A DNA stretch of 7,359 nt from contig JAFGLK010000213.1 in assembly GCA_016928125.1 (NCBI GenBank), positions 1 to 7,359 on the forward strand. The letters are read 5' to 3'. The notes under the pieces were generated by a model, which was not told the origin of the DNA, made no database searches, and saw nothing but the letters and a program-made list of their open reading frames with translations. Made by a program: the position numbers and the translations under genes. Below, piece by piece: positions 1 to 6,400 of this stretch. Numbering within the stretch: position 1 is the stretch's first letter; every line of letters begins with the position of its first letter. Source of the DNA: Anaerolineae bacterium (GTDB taxonomy: Bacteria; Chloroflexota; Anaerolineae; UBA1429).

Positions 1-16
1 GGAGCGCCGCCTGGGA

Positions 17-38
17 GCGCCAAGCTCCAGCTTGGCAC
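17..38. repeat. Short perfect palindrome, possible dispersed repeat unit
   Basis: An 8-bp perfect inverted repeat (GCCAAGCT at 19-26, AGCTTGGC at 29-36) is separated by only two bases (CC). Beyond one mismatch, a further G/C pair (17 and 38) extends it. The surrounding bases also contain GGAGCGCC twice (1-8 and 14-21). It lies upstream of the first gene and has no T-tract, so a rho-independent terminator is not well supported. The form (GC-rich flank plus tight palindrome) resembles intergenic palindromes scattered through some high-GC genomes, but one copy in one window cannot prove it is repeated. The palindrome itself is directly visible; its role is unknown. Confidence 0.5.
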
Positions 39-148
39 AGCGCAGTCGCCGGGAGCGTGGATCGCGGATCCTGGCGCGATGACCCATGGCGCCCACAGCA
101 GAGGGCGGACGCCGTCCGCCCCTACAGAAATGGCCGCAATCGAATCGA

Positions 149-153
149 AAGGA
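149..153 (+). promoter_or_regulatory. Ribosome binding site deciding the start of the AP-superfamily gene
   Basis: AAGGA ends six bases before the ATG at 160. The reading frame is open further upstream to an ATG at 79, but that start has no comparable SD sequence. The 27 extra residues would be polar and unlike any alkaline phosphatase fold. The fold's first strand (MKFLHIGMDG) begins exactly at the ATG at 160. Confidence 0.75.
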
Positions 154-159
154 CGACGG

Positions 160-2049
160 ATGAAGTTTCTCCACATCGGCATGGACGGCATGAACTATCC
201 CCTGCTGCGCAAATTCCTGGCCGAGGGCCATCTGCCCACCTTTGAGCGGCTCATCGCCCGAGGGACGATCAACAAGCTCCTGCCCTCGATCCCCGCCTGG
301 ACGCCCACCAACTGGGCCGCCCAGGTGACCGGCGCGCAGCCGGGCAGCCACGGCCTGGGTGGCTGGACCCGCCACCATAAGACCGACCCGCTCAGCGTGC
401 GGCCCATCGAGTCGTGGGAATCCACCGACTGGGGCCCCGAGACGGTCTGGCAAGTGGCAGATGAGGCCGGCCTCAAGACGCTCATCACCCACTATCCCGT
501 GGCCACCTGGCCCAGCCCGATCGAGCGCGGATATGTGGTGGCGCCCGGCTTTCGCGAGCCGCCTTTTGTCCTGTCCGATGCGGCCGAGTACTTTGGCACC
601 GTGGATCCCTCGGGCCAGCCCAAGCCTGCCGCCTCTGGCGCCGCCGAGCTGCGCAGCGTGGATCGCCTGGAGGAGGGCGCGCCCCAGGGCAGCACGCCCG
701 TCCGGCTGCGGCCCGCCAGCGGCTGGGCCAACCTGGAGAGCCCGGCCTGGGAGGGCGAGCTCCCTTCGCGCCCCTACCACCGGCCCGGGCCGGCTGAGAT
801 CTTTTCCCTGCTCGTGCGGCCCAACGCCCCTGACCGGGTCTGGGTCTACACGGTCAAGGACGCGGCCCGGCCGCTGGCCGAGCTCAGGCTGGGCGAGTGG
901 AGCCCCTTTGTCACCCACACCTACGGGGGCGTGGAGGCCACCCTGCGCTGGCGCCTGTTGGGCCTCAAGGCCGGGGCGTCGGGCGCGCCGACGGTGCATC
1001 TGGCGCGCTGCCAGGCCTACGCCACCAGCGGCACCGCCTATCCCGCCGGGCTGGAGCGCGAGATCATCGCCGAGGTGGGGCCCTGGTTCCCGCGTTTCAG
1101 CATGTATCCCCGCGACCAGGCCACGCTGGAGGCGTTCCTGGACGACGTGCGCTACCAGGGCCTCTGGCAGGCGCGGGTGGCGGCCTACGTCCAAGACAAA
1201 TACGGCTGGGACCTGCACTACTGCCATTGGCACATCTTTGACAACATCAACCATCCCACGGTCAACCTGGCCGATCCCGACGGCCCCAACTATGACCCCG
1301 TCGTGGGCGCCTGGAACATGGAGGCCCAGCGCCGGGCCTACCAGATCGGCGACGAGGTGTTGGCCGAGTTCCTCAAGCTGGCCGATGACGACACCGCCGT
1401 GATGGTGATCTCGGACCACGGCATGCCACCCGCCCATCGCTGGGCCGACATCAACGTGCGCCTGATGGAGCGCGGCCTGATGGCCTTTGACCCCGCCACG
1501 CGCGAGATCGACATGGCCATCACCCAGACCTACACCTGGCCCGAGCGCGGCGCCGAGGTGTTCGTCAACCTGGCCGGGCGTGAGCCCACCGGCGTGGTGC
1601 CCGCCGAGGCCTACGAGCGGGTGCAGGATCGGATCATCGACGCCCTGCTCGACTGGCGCGACCCCGAGACGGGCCAGCGCGTGATCCCGCTGGCGCTCAA
1701 GCTGCAGGACGCCCAGATCATCGGCTATTGGGGCGCCGACAATGGCGACGTGGTGTGCGTGTTCAACCACGGCATCGGCTGGGGCGCGGTGGACGACCAG
1801 CGCAGCATCGGCCCGGGCAAGGGCGCGCTGCACGGCTCGCAGCTGCCCACCTACGAGACGGCGCATTTCACCACCATGGGCATGATGATCCTGGCGGGGC
1901 CGGGCGTGCGCGGCGGCGGCTATGAGCGCGATTGGCGGCGTTGGGGCCTGATCCGCGAGATCGACGCGGCGCCCATCGCCTGCCATCTGATGGGGCTGCG
2001 TATGCCGCGACATAATCAGGGCGCCGTGCCGATGGATCTGCTGGCCTAG
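160..2049 (+). CDS. Alkaline phosphatase superfamily hydrolase (type I phosphodiesterase/nucleotide pyrophosphatase-like)
   Basis: This is a 629-aa predicted two-metal phosphoester or phosphodiester hydrolase; the substrate cannot be read from the sequence. The full AP-superfamily ligand set is visible. D9 lies in the N-terminal GMDG strand. T48, in the AWTPTNW segment, is the likely nucleophile and is followed by the family's TGxxPGxHG signature. D361 and H365 lie in a DxxxH motif, D419-H420 in SDHG, and H558 follows near the C-terminal end. Residues about 180-290 interrupt the core and look beta-rich (many alternating hydrophobics, PVRLRP, FSLLVRP, VWVYTVKD), probably a cap that shapes the substrate pocket. 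No signal peptide or membrane segment is seen, so it is probably cytoplasmic. The start at 160 is chosen for its AAGGA SD and because the fold begins there. It leads a tight run of three enzyme genes, with the next one 30 bases downstream. A sulfatase, phosphonate hydrolase or cofactor-independent phosphoglycerate-mutase-like role is possible but less well matched by the motif spacing. The superfamily call is secure; the exact reaction is not. Confidence 0.88.
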   Translation: MKFLHIGMDGMNYPLLRKFLAEGHLPTFERLIARGTINKLLPSIPAWTPTNWAAQVTGAQPGSHGLGGWTRHHKTDPLSVRPIESWESTDWGPETVWQVADEAGLKTLITHYPVATWPSPIERGYVVAPGFREPPFVLSDAAEYFGTVDPSGQPKPAASGAAELRSVDRLEEGAPQGSTPVRLRPASGWANLESPAWEGELPSRPYHRPGPAEIFSLLVRPNAPDRVWVYTVKDAARPLAELRLGEWSPFVTHTYGGVEATLRWRLLGLKAGASGAPTVHLARCQAYATSGTAYPAGLEREIIAEVGPWFPRFSMYPRDQATLEAFLDDVRYQGLWQARVAAYVQDKYGWDLHYCHWHIFDNINHPTVNLADPDGPNYDPVVGAWNMEAQRRAYQIGDEVLAEFLKLADDDTAVMVISDHGMPPAHRWADINVRLMERGLMAFDPATREIDMAITQTYTWPERGAEVFVNLAGREPTGVVPAEAYERVQDRIIDALLDWRDPETGQRVIPLALKLQDAQIIGYWGADNGDVVCVFNHGIGWGAVDDQRSIGPGKGALHGSQLPTYETAHFTTMGMMILAGPGVRGGGYERDWRRWGLIREIDAAPIACHLMGLRMPRHNQGAVPMDLLA

Positions 2050-2062
2050 CGGACGCATTCAC

Positions 2063-2069
2063 GGAGGAG
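2063..2069 (+). promoter_or_regulatory. Ribosome binding site of the isochorismatase-like gene
   Basis: GGAGGAG lies ten bases before the ATG at 2080, within the 30-base gap that follows the first gene's TAG. No promoter-like sequence fits in this gap, which supports co-transcription with the upstream gene. Confidence 0.7.
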
Positions 2070-2079
2070 TTCACAACCC

Positions 2080-2619
2080 ATGCTCTCACGCGACAACACG
2101 CTCCTGGTGCTGGTGGATGTACAGGGCAAGCTGGCCCAGATCATGCACGACCGCGAGGCCCTCTTCAGGAACCTGGTCCAGCTTGTGCGCGGGGTGCGCG
2201 TGCTGGGGCTGCCCATCATCTGGATGGAGCAGAACCCCCGCGGGCTGGGGCCGACCATCCCGGAGCTGGCCGAGCTGCTGCCCGATCTGGAGCCCATCCC
2301 CAAGCTGAGCTTTAGCTGCTGCGGCTCGCCCGAATTCCACCGCGCGCTCAAGGCCCACGACCGCCGCCAGGTGCTGATCGCGGGCATCGAGACCCACGTG
2401 TGCATCTATCAGACCACGCTCGACCTGCTGAGCCTGGGCTATGAGGTGCAGGTGGTGGGCGACGCCGTGTCGTCGCGCCGCGCCGTGAATCGCGAGATCG
2501 CCCTGGAGCGGGTGCGCCAGGCCGGCGCCGCGGTCACCAGCGTGGAGATGGCCCTGTTCGAGATCTTGCGCGTGGCCGAGGGACCGGCGTTCAAGGCCAT
2601 GCTGCAGGTGGTGCGTTAG
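2080..2619 (+). CDS. Isochorismatase-like cysteine hydrolase family protein
   Basis: The 179-aa product has the normal length for single-domain isochorismatase-like hydrolases, a Rossmann-like alpha/beta fold using a cysteine nucleophile. The expected triad is present: D13 at the end of the first strand (LVLVDVQ), K75 in PIPKLSFSC, and C108 in GIETHVCIYQT. The I103-E104 pair precedes it where the family has its conserved cis-peptide turn. The C-terminal half (TTLDLLSLGYEVQVVGDAVSSR, then an ALERVRQAG helix) is closest in style to the ISOC1/ISOC2-like branch, not to the isochorismatases of siderophore synthesis. No siderophore genes are nearby. Members of this family hydrolyse amides, ureas or vinyl ethers (nicotinamidase, carbamoylsarcosine amidase and others), so the substrate here is open. 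It probably acts in the cytoplasm as part of the three-gene cluster. The start is supported by GGAGGAG ten bases upstream. Confidence 0.9.
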   Translation: MLSRDNTLLVLVDVQGKLAQIMHDREALFRNLVQLVRGVRVLGLPIIWMEQNPRGLGPTIPELAELLPDLEPIPKLSFSCCGSPEFHRALKAHDRRQVLIAGIETHVCIYQTTLDLLSLGYEVQVVGDAVSSRRAVNREIALERVRQAGAAVTSVEMALFEILRVAEGPAFKAMLQVVR

Positions 2620-2653
2620 CCCGATCAGAGGATTGCAAGCGAATCTAACAAAC

Positions 2654-2660
2654 GAGGAGA
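2654..2660 (+). promoter_or_regulatory. Ribosome binding site deciding the start of the flavoprotein gene
   Basis: GAGGAGA ends five bases before the ATG at 2666. The frame is open to a TTG at 2633, but the residues from there to 2665 cover this SD and do not match the flavodoxin-like fold. The fold begins with MHVLAILGS at 2666. Confidence 0.8.
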
Positions 2661-2665
2661 GACCC

Positions 2666-3214
2666 ATGCACGTGCTAGCTATCCTTGGCAGCCGTAACCC
2701 CCAGGGCCAGACGGCCCGCGCCGTCGAGGCCCTGCTGGAGGGCTATGTCGCCGCAGGCGGCACGGCCGAGCGTCTCTTCCTGCCCGAGATGGCCCTCGAG
2801 CGCTGTCGCCAGTGCGACGAGCGCGGCTGGGGCCCCTGCCGCAGCGGGGACCCTTGCGTCATCGAGGACGATCTGGATGGCATCATCACCAAGATTCGCG
2901 CTGCCGACGCCGTGGTGTTCGCCACGCCGGTGTACTATGGCGAGCTGTCGGAGAGCATGCGCGCCCTCACCGATCGGCTGCGCCGGGCCGCCGACCACAT
3001 GATCGATCGGAGCGGCATCCAGGACAAGCTCGCCGTGGCGGTCTGCGTGGCGGGCGGGGGCGGCGGCGGCGCGCCCAACTGCTGCGTCAGCCTGGAGCGG
3101 GTGCTGCGCTTCTGCGGCTTTGACCTGGTGGACGTTTGGCCGGTGCGCCGCCAGAACCTGGAGGCTAAGCGAGCCCAGCTCCGGCTGGCGGGCGGGTGGC
3201 TGGCGACGCTGTAG
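2666..3214 (+). CDS. NADPH-dependent FMN reductase / flavodoxin-fold oxidoreductase with a cysteine cluster
   Basis: The 182-aa product is a predicted FMN-binding oxidoreductase of the flavodoxin-like fold that would pass electrons from NAD(P)H to a quinone, metal, nitro compound or partner protein. Strand one leads into the FMN-phosphate loop GSRNPQGQTARAV (residues 8-20). The family signature ATPVYYGELSESMRALTDR runs from about residue 86 to 104. A glycine-rich loop (G130-G135) sits where the family contacts the flavin ring. Four cysteines (C47, C50, C58, C64) are spaced CX2CX7CX5C in front of the IEDDLD acidic segment. This is the region where iron-sulfur flavoproteins carry their [4Fe-4S] ligands, although many relatives keep only some of these cysteines, so cluster binding is an inference. 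Further cysteines (C127, C139, C140, C150) lie in the second half. It follows the hydrolase gene by 46 bases and is the last gene of the run. The physiological substrate is unknown. Confidence 0.88.
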   Translation: MHVLAILGSRNPQGQTARAVEALLEGYVAAGGTAERLFLPEMALERCRQCDERGWGPCRSGDPCVIEDDLDGIITKIRAADAVVFATPVYYGELSESMRALTDRLRRAADHMIDRSGIQDKLAVAVCVAGGGGGGAPNCCVSLERVLRFCGFDLVDVWPVRRQNLEAKRAQLRLAGGWLATL

Positions 3215-3274
3215 GTGCCGGGCACTCGCCAGCAGACTGGCGTGCGCCAGGGAACTGGCGAGTGCTCGGCACCT
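3213..3274. repeat. Long inverted repeat with nested hairpins (REP-like / cruciform-capable)
   Basis: Arms 3213-3232 and 3255-3274 pair over 20 bp with a single G/T (wobble) position at 3221/3266 and a 22-base loop. The loop contains CTGGCG (3237-3242) and CGCCAG (3245-3250). The inner part of the element can therefore refold into two 6-bp hairpins: CGCCAG-CAGA-CTGGCG (3227-3242) and CGCCAG-GGAA-CTGGCG (3245-3260). These two would sit on a remaining 14-bp stem, and the second has a GNRA-type loop. The left arm starts inside the TAG stop codon of the flavoprotein gene. No T-run follows, so it is not a typical rho-independent terminator. It may still stall or stabilise the 3' end of the upstream transcript and insulate it from the kinase gene. 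The pairing is directly visible; the repeat-family assignment is inferred. Confidence 0.8.
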
Positions 3275-3295
3275 GAGAGAGCGCCGAATGGGGCG

Positions 3296-3324
3296 TTGCC
3301 ACGTCTGCCGCGACCGGGTATCAT
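3296..3324 (+). promoter_or_regulatory. Sigma70-type promoter for the kinase-ATPase gene
   Basis: TTGCCA (3296-3301; five of six bases of TTGACA) and TATCAT (3319-3324; five of six of TATAAT) are separated by exactly 17 bases. An overlapping CATAAT at 3322-3327 would give a 20-base spacer and is less likely. The expected transcript start is near 3331, giving a leader of about 80 bases before the ATG at 3414. Its place after the inverted repeat implies that the kinase gene is transcribed separately from the three enzyme genes. Confidence 0.6.
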
Positions 3325-3370
3325 AATGTCAGCCCGACAACCATATTGCTGGCCAGGGATAGCAGTGGCT

Positions 3371-3392
3371 GCGGTGGCGGTTTCCCCACCGC
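3371..3392 (+). promoter_or_regulatory. GC-rich hairpin in the leader of the kinase gene
   Basis: GCGGTGG (3371-3377) pairs perfectly with CCACCGC (3386-3392) across an eight-base loop. It ends ten bases before the strong SD AGGAGGT (3403-3409). It could affect leader stability or ribosome loading, but a 7-bp stem is common by chance in such GC-rich DNA, so function is uncertain. Confidence 0.3.
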
Positions 3393-3402
3393 GTCGCCAG
3401 TC

Positions 3403-3409
3403 AGGAGGT
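3403..3409 (+). promoter_or_regulatory. Strong ribosome binding site of the kinase-ATPase gene
   Basis: AGGAGGT is a perfect match to the anti-SD core, with a short four-base gap to the ATG at 3414. It fixes the start, which places the first zinc-ribbon cysteine at residue 4. Confidence 0.8.
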
Positions 3410-3413
3410 CGCG

Positions 3414-6400
3414 ATGGTCCAGTGTACGCGCTGCGGCCATGAGAACGCCGCAGGCGGCAAGTTCTGCTCGCAATGCGCCGCCCCGCTGCCCCTGGCCTGT
3501 CCTCGCTGTCAGGCGCTCAACGAGCCGGGGAGCAAGTTCTGCTCCCAGTGCGCGGCGCCCCTGACAGGCGACGCCGCTGCGCCTGCGCCTCCCGCAGACG
3601 CTGCGACCGCTGCGGCGCCCAGCCCAGCGCCGAGCCAGGCACAGCCGACGGCCTTTGCCGGGGGCCGCTATGAGGTGACGAAATTCTTGGGCGAGGGGGG
3701 CAAGAAGAAGGTCTACCTGGCCCACGATGCCCTCCTCGACCGCGACGTGGCCTTTGCCCTGATCAAAACCGAGGGCCTGGACGAATCCGCCCGCACCCGC
3801 ATCCGCCGCGAGGCCCAGGCCATGGGCCGCCTGGGCGCCCACCCTCACATCGTCACGGTGTTCGATCTGGGCGAGATCGAGGGCCAGCCCTACATGGTGA
3901 CCGAGTTCATGGGCGGGGGCGACGTGGAGCACCTGGTCAAAAAGGCCCCCCAAGGGCGCGTGCCATTGGAGCGCGCCCTCGAGATCGCCCGCCAGGTCTG
4001 TCTGGGCCTGCAGTTCGCCCACGGACGCGGGATCGTGCACCGCGACCTGAAGCCGGGCAATGTCTGGCTCACCGCCGACGGCGTCGCCAAGATCGGCGAT
4101 TTCGGCCTCGCGCTGCCTCTGAACCGCCCGCGCCTGACGCAGGAGGGGATGATGGTGGGCACGGTGGCCTACATGCCCCCCGAGCAGGCCACAGGCGGCG
4201 AGGTGACGCCGCGGGCCGACCTCTACTCGCTGGGCTGCATGCTCTACGAACTGACCACCGGCAGGCCGCCCTTCCTGGGCGACGACCCGGTGGCGATCAT
4301 CGGGCAGCACGTGCACACGCCGCCGGTGGCGCCGAGCTGGCACAATCCCTGCTGCCCGCGCGACCTGGAGGCGCTGATTCTGCGCCTGCTGGCCAAGGAC
4401 CCCGCCCAGCGGCCCGAATCTGCGGCCGAGGTGCTGACGGCGGTGGAGGGGGTGGACCTATCCGCCGTGGCGCAGCGCTCGGAGGAGGAGGGGCGCTCGC
4501 TGGATAGCCTGGCGGGCGGGGTGTTCGTGGGCCGCCAGCGCGAGATGGCTGAGCTCAAGGCGGCGCTGGAGGAGGCGCTGGCGGGGCATGGGCGGCTGGT
4601 GATGCTGGTGGGCGAGCCGGGGATCGGCAAGACCCGCACGGCGCTGGAGCTGGCCACCTACGCCGGCCTGCGCCAGGCCCAGGTGCTGTGGGGGCGCTGC
4701 TACGAGGGCCAGGGGATGCCCCCCTACTGGCCGTGGGTGCAGGCGCTGCGCGCCTACGTGCGCGAGCACCCCGCGGAGGAGGTGCGCGCCGAGATGGGCT
4801 CGGGGGCGGCGGACATCGCCGAGATTTGCTCCGAGGTGCGCGCGCGCTTCCCCGACCTGCCCGCCCCGCTGCCACTCGACAGCCCCGAGGCGGCGCGCTT
4901 CCGGCTGTTCGATTCGATCACCGTCTTTCTCAAGAGCGCGGCCCTCGCGCAGCCTCTCGTATTGATCCTGGACGATCTGCACTGGGCGGACTCGCCCAGC
5001 TTGCTCTTGTTGCAGTTCCTGGCGGGCGAGCTGGCGGCGGGACGGCTGCTGGTGGTGGGCTGCTATCGGGATGTGGAGCTGTCGCGGCAGCATCCCCTGG
5101 CCCAGGCCTTGGGCGAGCTGAACCGCCAGCGGGCCTTCGGGCGGGTGCTTCTGCGCGGCCTGACCCAGGAGGACGTGGCCCGTTTCATCGAGCTGACCTC
5201 GGGCATTCGGCCGCCGGTCGAGCTGGTGCGCGCCGTGTACCAGCAGACCGAGGGCAACCCCTTTTTCGTGAACGAGGTGGTGCGCCTGCTGGTGCAGGAG
5301 GGGGAGCTGAGCCCGGACAAGCTCAAGGAGCGCAAGTCGTGGTCGGTGCGCATCCCCGAGGGGGTGCGGGAGGTGATCGGTCGACGGTTGAACCGCCTCT
5401 CGGAGCGCTGCAACGAGGTGCTGACCATCGCGGCGGTGATTGGCCGCGAGTTCGAGATGGCGCCCCTGGCCCGGCTGGTGAAGGAGGTATCGGAGGAACG
5501 CCTCCTGCAGGTGCTCGAGGAAGCCCTCGCGGCGCGGGTGATCGAGGAGGAGCCGACGGCAGTGGGGCGCTACCAGTTCAGCCACGCCCTGACGCAGGAG
5601 ACCTTGCTGGGGGAGCTATCCCTCGCGCGACGGGTGCGGCTCCACGCACGCATCGCCCAGACGTTGGAGGGGGTATACGGGGAGGAGGCTCAAACCCACG
5701 CGGCGGAGCTGGCCTACCACTATGGCGAGGCCGAGGCGGTGCTGGGCTCGGAGAAGGTGGTCCAGTACTCCCTGCTGGCGGGGGAAAGGGCGCTGGCCAG
5801 CTATGCCTGGGAGGAGGCGATAGACCACTTCCAGCGGGGGCTGGCTGCGAAAGAGGGCGGCGCCCTACATGGCGAGCCGATAGATGCAAAGACGGCCGAC
5901 CTTCTTTTCGGGCTGGGTACGGCCCAGTCTGCGGTGCTCGAGACCAGTCGTATTCCGGAGGCGATGGAGTCGTTCCAGCGCGCCTTTGACTATGCCATCG
6001 AGGCGCGCGACACGCGCCGGGCTGTGGCCATCGCCACTGCTCCTCTGCCGTGGCTGCGGCAAAAGCCCGGACCGGCTGAGATGGCCCAGTGCGCCCTGGA
6101 GATGGTGCCACCTGACTCGCCGGATGCTGGCTACCTGCTGGCCAGCTACTCACGGTGGGTATACATCGAGGACGGTGATCTGGCTGCTTCTGATGACACG
6201 TATCATCGCGCGACGGATTTGGCGCGCCGCCACAATGACCCGGTTCTTGAGCTGTACGCGGAGAGCCAGCAGTATGTTGTACAGTGGTGGGCCATGCGGC
6301 GCGTGCAATCATACGAGAGTGCCTTGAGGGCACTGCGCCTGTGCGAGCAAGTGGGGGATCTATCCGTCGAAGTCGAGGCCAGAGCCTTCGTCACCTGGGG

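Noticed and set aside
79..159. N-terminal extension of the first gene from the ATG at 79
   Set aside because: No good SD before 79, and the extra 27 residues are polar and precede the first strand of the fold. The ATG at 160 has AAGGA at proper spacing.
359..1402. + strand open frame (347 aa) inside the AP-superfamily gene
   Set aside because: Pro/Ser/Arg/Ala-rich out-of-phase reading. The alternative frame carries all the metal-ligand motifs.
2633..2665. TTG start giving 11 more residues on the flavoprotein
   Set aside because: The SD GAGGAGA lies inside this segment and points to the ATG at 2666, where the flavodoxin-like fold begins.
3052..3072. G-rich run in the flavoprotein gene as a possible frameshift or G-quadruplex site
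   Set aside because: The run encodes six glycines at the position where this fold has its glycine-rich flavin loop, and the frame continues correctly to the family's C-terminus.
3213..3290. Rho-independent terminator after the flavoprotein gene
   Set aside because: The stem is strong, but no T-run follows (CTGAGAGAGCGCC), so I list it as an inverted repeat instead. Termination by another route is not excluded.
3321..4343. Long minus-strand open frame (340 aa)
   Set aside because: It lies opposite the zinc-ribbon/kinase coding region. The translation is His/Gly/Ala/Arg-rich low-complexity text typical of antisense to GC3-rich genes, with no domain.
4458..5585. Minus-strand open frame (375 aa) opposite the ATPase domain
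   Set aside because: It is His/Gln/Leu/Arg-rich with no recognisable motif. The + strand frame here has intact Walker A and B motifs.
4688..5989. Long + strand open frame (433 aa) in another phase
   Set aside because: Gly/Ala/Arg-rich out-of-phase reading of the ATPase region, without domains. It would fully overlap the real gene.
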